A DNA stretch of 64,000 nucleotides from Candidatus Poribacteria bacterium. Its GTDB lineage: Bacteria; Poribacteria; WGA-4E; WGA-3G. This document shows positions 30,063 through 39,277 of this stretch, piece by piece. Under the pieces are notes generated by a model. That model saw only the letters and a program-made list of their open reading frames with translations. It was not told the DNA's origin and ran no database searches. The first letter of the stretch is position 1; the number at the start of each line of letters is the position of its first letter. The position numbers were made by a program, and so were the translations under genes. The stretch is from assembly GCA_007571305.1 (NCBI GenBank), contig RKRR01000078.1:38128-102127 (forward strand), read 5' to 3'.

Positions 30063-30560
30063 TCATGGTAGAATTCCATATTCTCTACATTTGTCGATGA
30101 TTACTTCCTTATTTTTACAATTTTCCAGAATGAAGTAATTTTCCTTCAAATCGCTAATTCTATTAATAGAAATACTCTTCTGATTGAGTTCTTCAATGAG
30201 AGTAGTTGGAACAAAGTAAAGTTCAAAAGCGTTGTTACCTGCTGAATGAACTCCGATAACAACATCTGAGGTCGCAGTGGACTGTGTATAAGTCTTAACA
30301 TCCGATTTGTACTCTCTATCAACTCCACCTCTACCTCCACCAGTAAAGTGGACTGCTCGTTTTGCTGTTTTGATTTGCGCGCGGATTATGTCCTCACTGT
30401 TATCTGCTGTCTTACGGACAATAATGATATCATAAGGCAATAAAGGTAGATCTACCAATGAGACGTTCTGATACTTTTTCATCAAAATTCCAACCGCGAT
30501 ATGCTCATGAGCAAACCCCTCTACTGAAGCCTGTCTCCCTCTCTCTTCTATTTTAAGCAT
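30063..30560 (-). CDS. Candidate restriction endonuclease (PD-(D/E)XK-like, QxK variant)
   Basis: LPYDIIIVRKTADNSEDIIRAQIKTAKRAVHF resembles PD...(E/Q)xK. Located 10 bp downstream of a co-oriented DNA methyltransferase. Confidence 0.55.
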   Translation of the reverse strand: MLKIEERGRQASVEGFAHEHIAVGILMKKYQNVSLVDLPLLPYDIIIVRKTADNSEDIIRAQIKTAKRAVHFTGGGRGGVDREYKSDVKTYTQSTATSDVVIGVHSAGNNAFELYFVPTTLIEELNQKSISINRISDLKENYFILENCKNKEVIIDKCREYGILP

Positions 30561-30570
30561 GTTTCCGCCT

Positions 30571-31872
30571 CTATTCTCTCGTTTTTTTCAAGACTAAAAC
30601 CCAATCAGTGTTGATACGTTCTCCTCTGGGGACCTTAATAAAATGTTTGATGATCTCCGAACCAAAGTAAGTTTCAATTTCAAATCCAATATCTTCGGCG
30701 ATTGGCATGAGATACTTCCAGTTCTCAAATAATTGCCCCCGGATACGATTATTACCTACAACAATAATGTATCTACCTCCGTTGCGTAGGATTTTATAAA
30801 CCTCAATCAGGTTTTTTCGCATGTCATCTAAATACTTGAAGGCAATGAATGCACGTCGCGGATCATTTTCAAAGATGTTGGCTATCACTTTATCCGCTTC
30901 CGGAACACCAATTTTATGCTGGTGTTTGTAGTCATTGGCTGAAACACTTTCTGTGCCAACATTTTGTTTTTTCAGTGCTGTTAATGAGTCTTGAGCGAAG
31001 CCAAGCCAATACATTTCTAATTGGTGGGTTCTTGGATAATCAACGGCATTGACATAAGGGGGTGAAGTTACCGCTAAATCAAAGTAATTTGTCTCATATT
31101 TAATATTCCTTGCGTCCATGTCTTCTGGAAAATCGACGGTTATGCCTGATGGATAATTTTGGGAGAACATTACCATTTTAGGCATTTTAACCGAAACTGT
31201 TTTAGCAAATCGGTTCAGCGCGTCGGAGGGACGAACCAATTTATTCAGTTTCTTCCGAATCACAGTTCGAGTACAATTGTCATCGGCATTGGAAACAGAG
31301 CGAATGATAGAAGAAAGACAAATCTTGAAGAAATCTTTAACAGCATTGTCAGTATCAAGGGACTGAATCTGTTTTTTTAAATAGGTGAGTTCCCAGAGAA
31401 TTTCCTTGTTGAACCAGTTGTCTCTGTAAGGAAAGTCTGGTAAGTCAGAGTCGCTTATAAGTGAAGGACGGTAGTGGAGAATCGACTCCAAGAGGATCTT
31501 TTGTGCTGACTTAAGTTCCGTTTCCGCTAAAGGCGTTACCTTTACTTTTGAAATGAAACGGGAGAATGGGTCGACATCAATTCCAACGGAATTCCGCTTT
31601 GAAAGAAGTGCTTCAACATTTGTGGTGCCGCTCCCAGCAAACGGATCGAGAATCCAGTCGTTTTCTTGAGAATATCGTTTAATGAGCCAACGAGGTAATT
31701 CTGGGAAAAATTTGGCAGGATACTTGTGCAACCCATGCGTCAAGAAACTCTGATCGTGACTAATAAACAAAAACCTGTCGCCATCTTTTGTTGGCAGATT
31801 AACAGGAATATCGCCATCCACTCGAGTAATGCTTTCACCGAAGTCATTTACAATTTTAGTAATGTTGTCCAT
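30571..31872 (-). CDS. DNA methyltransferase (amino-methyltransferase, TSPPY motif)
   Basis: LTHGLHKYPAKFFPELPRWLIKRYS..DWILDPFAGSGTTNVEALLSKRNSVGIDVDPFS...LAVTSPPYVNAVDYPRTHQLEMYWLGF. Confidence 0.88.
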   Translation of the reverse strand: MDNITKIVNDFGESITRVDGDIPVNLPTKDGDRFLFISHDQSFLTHGLHKYPAKFFPELPRWLIKRYSQENDWILDPFAGSGTTNVEALLSKRNSVGIDVDPFSRFISKVKVTPLAETELKSAQKILLESILHYRPSLISDSDLPDFPYRDNWFNKEILWELTYLKKQIQSLDTDNAVKDFFKICLSSIIRSVSNADDNCTRTVIRKKLNKLVRPSDALNRFAKTVSVKMPKMVMFSQNYPSGITVDFPEDMDARNIKYETNYFDLAVTSPPYVNAVDYPRTHQLEMYWLGFAQDSLTALKKQNVGTESVSANDYKHQHKIGVPEADKVIANIFENDPRRAFIAFKYLDDMRKNLIEVYKILRNGGRYIIVVGNNRIRGQLFENWKYLMPIAEDIGFEIETYFGSEIIKHFIKVPRGERINTDWVLVLKKTRE

Positions 31873-32068
31873 ATTTTACGTTGAGAAACTTTTTCATTTT
31901 TGCCGATAAGTACACAATGGGTTAAGCGTGGATGATTGGCTTCCGTTCAAGTTCTTCTATTTTTCGCCAGTCTTAACATTTTCATAGCAGTTTCTCCATG
32001 CCTTAGTATTTTTTTCACACATCATTGGGGCATTATAGCACAGCTGCTGAGTATTCGCAACAAAATGC

Positions 32069-32857
32069 TTACACAAAGAAACGCGAAAAAGCGACAGCCA
32101 CTACATCCATCGTCATCGCGACGAGCCAGTGAATTGCCGCTCCGTAGATAAAAGAACGGGTTTCCAACGCGAGCACACCAAGTAATACACCGGCAATGAC
32201 TGAACCGATTGCCTCCGGTAACGGCTTTGTATAGTGCATTACTGCGAATGGGATCGTCTGAATTAACAGAGTATAGTTTCCGAATTTCCGTTCTAATCCG
32301 AAGAGCATAAATCCACGAAAAAAGAATTCCCACGAAAACATGTAGACACCGTAGGCGAGTTGATAGGGTAGGAACACCTGCCAACTACTTGCCACTACCT
32401 TGCTGAGTGGATATTTCGCTACGAAAGGCGGGTAGACGATGACAGCGAGAATAACCACAGGTATCATCAGAAACCATGCCGCGCCTGTTATGCTCCATCC
32501 GAGTTTCTGATTTCCGAGTTGGAATCCGTAGTCCTTCAATCGCTCCTTCGTTCCAAATTGTGCAACAAGGACGGGCGCGAGGAGTAAAGTAAGTGCTGTC
32601 GTCAGAAACCAATAATAGTACGAATGGCTCTCTGCTAATGGGATGTCGATAAAGTATTCTGCGAAGTGTTGCCTGAAGAAACTGCGGCGACTGTAATACC
32701 TGTGCAACGTTAACAGGAGCCCAGAAGCAAGTAGGATAACAGTTGCTTGTTGTTCCCAACCGCGCAGATATTTTTCTTTTAAGTTTTGGAGATGGGAATT
32801 CATCTTGACATCCTGCCTATTTTCGCGTATTATATCGTGAGTAGCACAAATTTGCAA
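32069..32857 (-). CDS. CPBP family intramembrane metalloprotease
   Basis: SWEFFFRGFMLFGLERKFGNYTLLIQTIPFAVMHYTKPLPEAIGSVIAGVLLGVLALETRSFIYGAAIHWLVA; E-x4-R and H motifs. Confidence 0.8.
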   Translation of the reverse strand: MQICATHDIIRENRQDVKMNSHLQNLKEKYLRGWEQQATVILLASGLLLTLHRYYSRRSFFRQHFAEYFIDIPLAESHSYYYWFLTTALTLLLAPVLVAQFGTKERLKDYGFQLGNQKLGWSITGAAWFLMIPVVILAVIVYPPFVAKYPLSKVVASSWQVFLPYQLAYGVYMFSWEFFFRGFMLFGLERKFGNYTLLIQTIPFAVMHYTKPLPEAIGSVIAGVLLGVLALETRSFIYGAAIHWLVAMTMDVVAVAFSRFFV

Positions 32858-32900
32858 TAATCAGCTAAGGAGATCGGGGTTCCAAGGTCCGATTCGCAAA

Positions 32901-33932
32901 ATGCAAAGGAGTAGGATGTTTGCCCCTGATCAGATTAATCGCATTTTAATCATCAGACTTGCACCACTCGGCGAAACGGTTTTAACAACACCTGTCATTC
33001 GTGCTTTACGTCGGCACTTTCAAGATGCCTATATCGCTTACATGGTAGCTCCGACACGAGAAGATTTAGTATCCGCAAATCCATACTTGAATGAGGTCCT
33101 TACCTATCAGACTTCAGTGCCGAAACTCATCTATCAGATGGCTCGGCGTAAATTCCAAATGGCTGTTGTGCTACAGCCAACGTTCCGCCTCGTCCTTCAT
33201 ACATTTCTTGCCGGGATCCCGTTCCGCGTAGGATTTGAAACGAACACTGGTGGAAAGAAATTGTTGAATCTGACAGTCCGAAATAACACCGCGCAGCATG
33301 AGACAGAACGTTATCTTGATGTTGTGCGTGCGCTCGATGTTGAAGTTGCAGACAACGAACCGGAAGTATTCGTTGATAGTGCAGGCAGTGCCTGGGCGAA
33401 CAATTTTCTTGAAGACCGAAAACTAAATGACGATAGGCACATTATTGGTCTCAATCCGGGTGCCGCGACAACCTATCGTCGGTGGGATGCTGCGAATTTT
33501 GCCGATCTTGGTGATCGGCTACATACAACATACGGCGCACATATTGTTATCACGACCGGCCCTCGGGAAGGTGAATTGGCAGATCAGGTGATGAAATTGA
33601 TGTCACATTCACCGGTGATTGTCAATCAGGCGACCCCGATGCAACTTGCGGCACTGCTGCAACGGTGTCATCTATACATCAGTAACGATACGGGCCCAAT
33701 GCACCTCAGCACCGCAGTGAAAACACCGACGATCGCCTTGTTTGGAGGCTCTAATCTTATCCAGTGGGCACCGCCGTGGAATAGACATGCAGTGATGGCG
33801 CGCACTGAGTGCTCGTTGATGAAAACGCTATCGTCCAAAGAGTGGGACGCATATCCCGATCGCGCACGTGAGAATCTTGAGGCGATTACTCCAGATGCAG
33901 TTATGGCGACAGTGGAGAAACTCGCATGGTAA
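32901..33932 (+). CDS. Glycosyltransferase family 9 (heptosyltransferase-like)
   Basis: RILIIRLAPLGETVLTTPVIRALRRHF...IGLNPGAATTYRRWDAANFADLGDRL...YISNDTGPMHLSTAVKTPTIALFGGSN. Confidence 0.9.
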   Translation: MQRSRMFAPDQINRILIIRLAPLGETVLTTPVIRALRRHFQDAYIAYMVAPTREDLVSANPYLNEVLTYQTSVPKLIYQMARRKFQMAVVLQPTFRLVLHTFLAGIPFRVGFETNTGGKKLLNLTVRNNTAQHETERYLDVVRALDVEVADNEPEVFVDSAGSAWANNFLEDRKLNDDRHIIGLNPGAATTYRRWDAANFADLGDRLHTTYGAHIVITTGPREGELADQVMKLMSHSPVIVNQATPMQLAALLQRCHLYISNDTGPMHLSTAVKTPTIALFGGSNLIQWAPPWNRHAVMARTECSLMKTLSSKEWDAYPDRARENLEAITPDAVMATVEKLAW

Positions 33933-35434
33933 GTTCTGAACACAACCGAGTCGAAGGATTGCATGTGCAACTCATCAAAAATTGTCTAACCAGCATTCGT
34001 AATAGGATGTATCGACAGGCACTCTTTGAGATAATCACGTTTACATTTTTCTGTGGGCTCATTCTGATCGCCATTCTGTTCTTGCTGAACCGGGTGATTC
34101 TCCTACCGGCATCTGTATCAAAGATCAGTTGGATCGTCATGTCTATCGCAGTGGTTGTAGGTGTCTGCCTCAGTTTGAGACATCGTAAGGATTTAAGCTT
34201 TGTCGCGCGAATTGTTGACGAAAAGATGGGACTCAGTGAACGTCTCAGTACGGCACTTGGATTGGTGCAACACGATTCCCGAAGTGAGTTCGCTCAACTC
34301 CAAATCCAAGATGCTACAGAGATTGCTACAACCTTAGCCGTAAAAAAAATAAGTCCGCATCGTCCGCCGAAGTTCCTGAAACTGTTGCCGATTCCTGTGT
34401 TGCTGATTGGGCTTTCTTTCGTTGTTTTACCCTTTTATGAAGTGCCACAGCCACTGACGGGTTCACAGCAGCAGGCGTTAGATGGAGTGATTCAAAATCT
34501 TGAAGGCGAACACGTTGAGAATTCGGCATTAAAACGTCAGATCACCGACACTGTAAAAGAGTTAAAAGCCGTATCGGATATCAACACAGCACAGAAACAT
34601 CTCAGTAACTTAAAGAAAGAGGTACGTGAACAGCAATCGGTGCAAGCTGCTATTACCGATGTCACAGAAGCCAGTCAAGATTTTCGTGGTATGGATGCTA
34701 ACGAACTCGCTGCAGCGTTGAAAGACCTCACTGAACAGGCTGAGATACCACCGGAGCTCCAAGCGGAACTGATGGAACTCTTTGAACGTTTAGCTGAGAA
34801 TCTGCCGAAGGGTGCTCTCAGTGATTCATTGAATCAGATTCAGGGCAAAACAGTTACACCGGAAACGTTACAAGATATCCTCACTGCGCTTGAGGAGATG
34901 GAAAAATCAGCAGATCTCGCGCAATTGGAGGCACAACTCACGGCAAGTCAGAAGGAATTGGCATTGGCAACGATTGAAACGAAATCCCCTGATGGCGGGG
35001 TTGCAAATAGTGATGGTGCCCCCGGGCGAGACGCTGGAACTGGCGAGGTACAAGGAAGCCATGAAGGTGCGTCGAATGCCGATGTACCCTCGGAAGCACA
35101 GATGACTGAATCCGGCGGAATGGACATCGAAACAGACAACGCAGATTCTACAACGCCACTGACAGGTGAGGAGACTCCGGTCCTACAGGGAAATAGAGAA
35201 CAATTGACACTTACAGCAGGTGCGTCTGGGAATACAGAAGGTTTCTCTCGTGTCTTTACGGGTGAGGTTGCCGACGAGGCACCTGCCTATTTACCCTTTG
35301 CCGATGTGGTACTTAATGCATCGCGTGCGTATGCTGAGGCAGTAGAAAATAACCGTATTCCTATCCGGTATCAGACACAGATTAAATCCTATTTAGAGGC
35401 AGTATCCACAAAAAGTGAAAAAACACATCATTAA
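33926..35434 (+). CDS. Membrane protein with two N-terminal TMs and long coiled-coil/low-complexity tail
   Basis: Two TM segments, then LSERLSTALGLVQ... and Glu/Ser-rich region; start overlaps the preceding gene by 7 bp. Confidence 0.6.
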   Translation: MVSSEHNRVEGLHVQLIKNCLTSIRNRMYRQALFEIITFTFFCGLILIAILFLLNRVILLPASVSKISWIVMSIAVVVGVCLSLRHRKDLSFVARIVDEKMGLSERLSTALGLVQHDSRSEFAQLQIQDATEIATTLAVKKISPHRPPKFLKLLPIPVLLIGLSFVVLPFYEVPQPLTGSQQQALDGVIQNLEGEHVENSALKRQITDTVKELKAVSDINTAQKHLSNLKKEVREQQSVQAAITDVTEASQDFRGMDANELAAALKDLTEQAEIPPELQAELMELFERLAENLPKGALSDSLNQIQGKTVTPETLQDILTALEEMEKSADLAQLEAQLTASQKELALATIETKSPDGGVANSDGAPGRDAGTGEVQGSHEGASNADVPSEAQMTESGGMDIETDNADSTTPLTGEETPVLQGNREQLTLTAGASGNTEGFSRVFTGEVADEAPAYLPFADVVLNASRAYAEAVENNRIPIRYQTQIKSYLEAVSTKSEKTHH

Positions 35435-36089
35435 AATTCTAATTACTGTTGGGATCGTTGCAGGGGTTTATCTCGTGTTGAGGTACTACGGCGTGACAGA
35501 CGAAATTCGCTTAGAGAACGTACCGAAAATCAAAACATGGGTAGCGAGTTTCGGGAAAATAGCTCCCTTGATTTACATTGGACTTTATCTGGTATCCACT
35601 GTCTTTTTCCTTCCTGGCTTTCCGATAACTGTGTTAGCAGGTTTCGTCTTCGGACCCTTGTGGGGTATCTTTTATGCGTCCGTTGCTTCTATTATCTCTG
35701 TCTCCGTTGCTTTTCTTATTGCCCGCTATGTTGCCCGCGACCTCGTTGAAGGTTGGGTCAAAGACAATGCGCAGTTCCGTAAAGTAGATGATCAGGTTGA
35801 AGAGCAGGGATGGCGTATCTTGATGTTCACACGTTTGGTCCCGATTTTCCCATTTACCCTTCAAAACTATGCCTATGGGTTAACGAGTATTCGGTTCTCT
35901 ACTTATGTACTGGTCTCTGCTATCTTTATGTTGCCGGGAACTGCAGTGCTTGTCCAGTTAGGTGGGGCGTTTGTGAGTGGTGAGGGCAATATTTGGAAGA
36001 CGCTCCTCTATCTTGGGATAGCTGGGGTGCTTATGCTCTTGCTGTCGCTGATTCCCAGATTGCTACAAAAATATCAAACAAAATTGTAG
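35415..36089 (+). CDS. TVP38/TMEM64 (DedA-like) family membrane protein
   Basis: STVFFLPGFPITVLAGFVFGPLWGIFYASVASIISVSVAFLIARYVARD...RLVPIFPFTLQNYAYGLTSIRFSTYVLVSAIFMLPGT. Confidence 0.88.
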   Translation: MKKHIIKILITVGIVAGVYLVLRYYGVTDEIRLENVPKIKTWVASFGKIAPLIYIGLYLVSTVFFLPGFPITVLAGFVFGPLWGIFYASVASIISVSVAFLIARYVARDLVEGWVKDNAQFRKVDDQVEEQGWRILMFTRLVPIFPFTLQNYAYGLTSIRFSTYVLVSAIFMLPGTAVLVQLGGAFVSGEGNIWKTLLYLGIAGVLMLLLSLIPRLLQKYQTKL

Positions 36090-36115
36090 TTCAGAGAAAT
36101 GGGGGACCGGGTGCA

Positions 36116-37447
36116 TCACGGGTGTTTCTGAATTAACGCCGCTACGGCAGCAATCGCTTCCTCACGGGTTCTGATTTCACCGTCAAATTGACGGTCCTCA
36201 AGCTCTTTTAACAAATCTCCAATTTGCTCCCCTTCTTTCAAATGAAATTCCTGAACCAGATCTTTCCCTGTGATCAGTCTGCCCTGCTTGTAGATTGGCA
36301 GAATGTGTTCATAGTAAGTATCAGCGATCTGCTTTAGGATCGCCGAATCAATCGGAGATGACGCTGCGGAATATAGGAGAATACCCCACCAATCGGACGC
36401 ATAAGTTCTAAGGAAGCGATTAATCTGTTTCTGCGTCAATTGTGGGATTATGTTTTTAAGTTTCTTGCTCCCTGAGATGAGACATTCTATAAACTGTAAG
36501 GCTTTTCGGCTGAACCGAAGACGCTCGCCGATACCATCCAAATCGTCTCCTAAGAGTAGACTCAATTTGATAAGTGAACGCCTATTGACTTCTGCGCTCA
36601 GTTCGTCTTGTAGGTAGTGATTAATTTCTTTTTGATAACCGTGGAGGGACGCAGGAATTGGACTTTCCTCGAAAGTCTCGAGTGAATTCCAAGTTTGATG
36701 AGACCGTTTTATCGTTGGAACGACCTGTGTGAGGAGTCCTGCTGCGTCCATTTGTTGTAAATATGGGAGGGCTTTCTTAACGTAAAAAATTTTCATCAGT
36801 TCATCCCGGCATCTTTCCGCCGCTACAGTAGACAGCATCGACCTGTACGCTGTCACCAGATCGATTGCATTCTCGGAGATCTGGAAGTCTAACTGGGCTG
36901 CGAATCTATAAATTCGTAAAAGTCGAACCGGATCCGCTATTACAACCTGCTTGTTCGAGAATTGGAGTAGACCTGCTTCCAAGTCTTTCATACCACTGCA
37001 TGGGTCAATTACCTGAGAGAGATGATGTTCGTGTGCCTGTCTTGTAAATGTCTGCACATTTTCAAACGCGATTGCCATGGCATTAATCGTTAGATCCCGT
37101 AGACGTAAGTCGTCGATGAGCGATACAGCTCGGAATTGTGCGAAATCCATGCTGAGGTGTGGGGACTGTGAAGTGTTATTCTCCTTAACAATCACGCGGG
37201 ATGTGGATGGGCTTTTTTTTAAGGCGATGGCAATTGCTCCGATACTGGTCGCAAACGCTTTGGCAAACTGGATCGCATCAGAAGCCAGGGTAAAATCAAT
37301 ATCCGTCGTCTGACGTCCGAGCAACAAATCCCTGACGCTCCCTCCAACGAGATAGAGCTGCACCCCTCGATCTTTTGCGAAAATATTGAGTGCTTGCATG
37401 GTCGGGTGGTCAAATAGTTCTTGGAGTGTTTGTGTTGCTAGCTTCAC
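36116..37447 (-). CDS. CCA tRNA nucleotidyltransferase/poly(A) polymerase family
   Basis: VQLYLVGGSVRDLLLGRQTTDIDFTLASDAIQFAKAFA...RDLTINAMAIAF...VIADPVRLLRIYRFAAQLDFQIS. Confidence 0.9.
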   Translation of the reverse strand: MKLATQTLQELFDHPTMQALNIFAKDRGVQLYLVGGSVRDLLLGRQTTDIDFTLASDAIQFAKAFATSIGAIAIALKKSPSTSRVIVKENNTSQSPHLSMDFAQFRAVSLIDDLRLRDLTINAMAIAFENVQTFTRQAHEHHLSQVIDPCSGMKDLEAGLLQFSNKQVVIADPVRLLRIYRFAAQLDFQISENAIDLVTAYRSMLSTVAAERCRDELMKIFYVKKALPYLQQMDAAGLLTQVVPTIKRSHQTWNSLETFEESPIPASLHGYQKEINHYLQDELSAEVNRRSLIKLSLLLGDDLDGIGERLRFSRKALQFIECLISGSKKLKNIIPQLTQKQINRFLRTYASDWWGILLYSAASSPIDSAILKQIADTYYEHILPIYKQGRLITGKDLVQEFHLKEGEQIGDLLKELEDRQFDGEIRTREEAIAAVAALIQKHP

Positions 37448-38064
37448 CGGTTGACTCGTGCCTTCTGTCGTTGTGCTTTCCGGGAGCGGAATAGGATCCC
37501 ATCCAAATGGAGATGTGTTGCGTAGCCGATAAAACTTGCTACATAGAACGGAAAACCACTACGGACAGCACCCGTAAGTCCTTCCCATTCCTGCAAGGCA
37601 TTGAGTGAGTCTACGAAGGTATCAGATGTTTTCCAATCTGAATATGCCGCATAGATCGGAATTAACAGAAACACACTGGGGAGCAGAATCATCGTAATTT
37701 TGGCGTGTGTCCATCCACGGTGTTTGCTCATGATTGGGAGCATTGCGAATAGACCGAGCAGCGCGGATTCCAGATACCTTTGCAAAAACACGATGAGCAC
37801 TACGTTCAGCACAAAGAGTACGGTATAAAATATTTTTTGACTCTTGCTCTTAATATCAACGTCTGGCCATAATCCGAACAGGACTGCGACAGCGAAACAA
37901 CCGACGATTTTTACAACGTCTGTCACGGATGGAATGGTTGGATTCCACCCCTGTGGTAGAGTATCATAAAGGATTGGAACAGCAAAGGTGGCGATGAGCG
38001 AGATGGTGAAGAAAGTACTATAAGCGACTAACCCGCCGATCCAGTGCTCGCGGAACATACTCAT
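37444..38064 (-). CDS. Membrane-bound metal-dependent hydrolase (YdjM/DUF457-like)
   Basis: HWIGGLVAYS...LFGLWPDVDIKSKSQK...HRGWTHAKITMILLP...GYATHLHLDGI. Confidence 0.75.
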   Translation of the reverse strand: MSMFREHWIGGLVAYSTFFTISLIATFAVPILYDTLPQGWNPTIPSVTDVVKIVGCFAVAVLFGLWPDVDIKSKSQKIFYTVLFVLNVVLIVFLQRYLESALLGLFAMLPIMSKHRGWTHAKITMILLPSVFLLIPIYAAYSDWKTSDTFVDSLNALQEWEGLTGAVRSGFPFYVASFIGYATHLHLDGILFRSRKAQRQKARVNR

Positions 38065-38144
38065 AAGGATAGTATAACATACTTATCGTCCAAATAAAAT
38101 TTCTTTCACCATTATCAACAGACGTGGGATGGCTTGGATTTAAT

Positions 38145-38173
38145 TTGACTTCAAGCACTGAATATGATACAAT
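38145..38173 (+). promoter_or_regulatory. Sigma70-type promoter (TTGACT-17-TACAAT)
   Basis: ttgact 38145-38150, 17-nt spacer, tacaat 38168-38173. Confidence 0.6.
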
Positions 38174-38474
38174 TATATCATAATCTTTACGAAACTTGCT
38201 TTTAGCAATCGTTTTTTCCGCACAGTGCTGAAAGAACTGTTGAAATGATGAAGGGTTTCACGCGGCTATTGGAACCGAGAACTCAGTGATTCCGGGATGG
38301 GGTGCTCACCATACACGTGAGCGGTAGAGAGATAACCTTAGAACCAACTGATATTGACCCCGGAAACATCAAGGAGACTATCGCTTTTTTTATAAGGTCC
38401 CAGTGGCGAGGTCATCGGATTTTTTGAAACGCATGAGTCTTTGATTCTCAGGGTTAAGATTACTGACAATTGGC

Positions 38475-38503
38475 TTGACTGAAAAAAGGAAAACGGGTAT
38501 TAT
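38475..38503 (+). promoter_or_regulatory. Sigma70-type promoter (TTGACT-17-TATTAT) upstream of rimP
   Basis: ttgact 38475-38480, 17-nt spacer, tattat 38498-38503. Confidence 0.65.
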
Positions 38504-38510
38504 GTAATAA

Positions 38511-38700
38511 TAGAGGTGGATAGGCGAGAATTGATACCCCGCTGCTTCGGCATCGGTCAGGTCGTAAAACGCAGTCTTTAGAATTTAAACCATCTTTCGT
38601 CCTTGATTTGTCTGTTCTTTTCAACTGTGCACTACGACATCATATAAACCGCGAAGAACCTCTACGATTGGGAGTATCGCGTTTTTTTATTTTTTATTTT
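38511..38700 (+). promoter_or_regulatory. Candidate structured leader/attenuator of the rimP-nusA-infB operon
   Basis: 5' tagaggt (38511-38517) complements acctcta (38658-38664). The latter overlaps the 3' hairpin cgcga...ctc...gag..tcgcg (38650-38681), which is followed by a T7 tract. Confidence 0.45.
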
Positions 38701-38711
38701 ATCTTTTAGGT

Positions 38712-39161
38712 ATGACAGCAGAAGAGAAAAACGCAATTATTGAGATGTTAGCACCGATGCTTGATACTGATGGTATTGAGCTTGTGGATGTTGAAACACA
38801 TTCAAAAACGCTGCGGATCCTCATTCATAAACCCGATGGACTTTCAGTGGCAGATTGTCAAACGGTGAACCAGATCGTACGTCCGATTTTAGAAGTTCAT
38901 GACCACTTAGCAAACTATGCTCAGTTGGAAGTAGCTTCCCCCGGCATAGACAGACCCTTGCGAACCGCTAAGGATTTTCAGCGGAATTGCGGACGGACCG
39001 TTCAGATAGAAGTCGCCTCAGAAAACGAACACGAGCGTCAAGTACAAGGCACCGTCGTAGAGGTGCATCCTGAAGAAGTCGTCTTAGCACAGTCTGATGG
39101 AAAGGACATCTCCATTAAAATATCGCAAATTCTCAATGCCTATATACATCTGAGATGGTAG
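38712..39161 (+). CDS. rimP: Ribosome maturation factor RimP
   Basis: MLAPMLDTDGIELVDVETHSKTLRILIHKPDGLSVADCQTVNQIVRPIL...YAQLEVASPGIDRPLRTAKDF; gene order. Confidence 0.92.
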   Translation: MTAEEKNAIIEMLAPMLDTDGIELVDVETHSKTLRILIHKPDGLSVADCQTVNQIVRPILEVHDHLANYAQLEVASPGIDRPLRTAKDFQRNCGRTVQIEVASENEHERQVQGTVVEVHPEEVVLAQSDGKDISIKISQILNAYIHLRW

Positions 39162-39277
39162 CGAATAAGAGCCAAAGACGGACGCTGTGAATATAAAAAT
39201 ATGGAAAGGAGCACGCGGACTATTGATACGGGGTGACACCTGCTAACCTGTATCATAAAAAAACGCGGGCGATTATT

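Noticed and set aside
33926-35434. Toxin or secretion-system component
   Set aside because: Two TMs plus coiled-coil/low-complexity tail give no specific motif; left as unknown membrane protein.
38511-38690. SRP (4.5S) RNA or tRNA upstream of rimP
   Set aside because: Contains ggtcagg but lacks the conserved GGAAGCAGC-type apical loop; no cloverleaf or CCA end.
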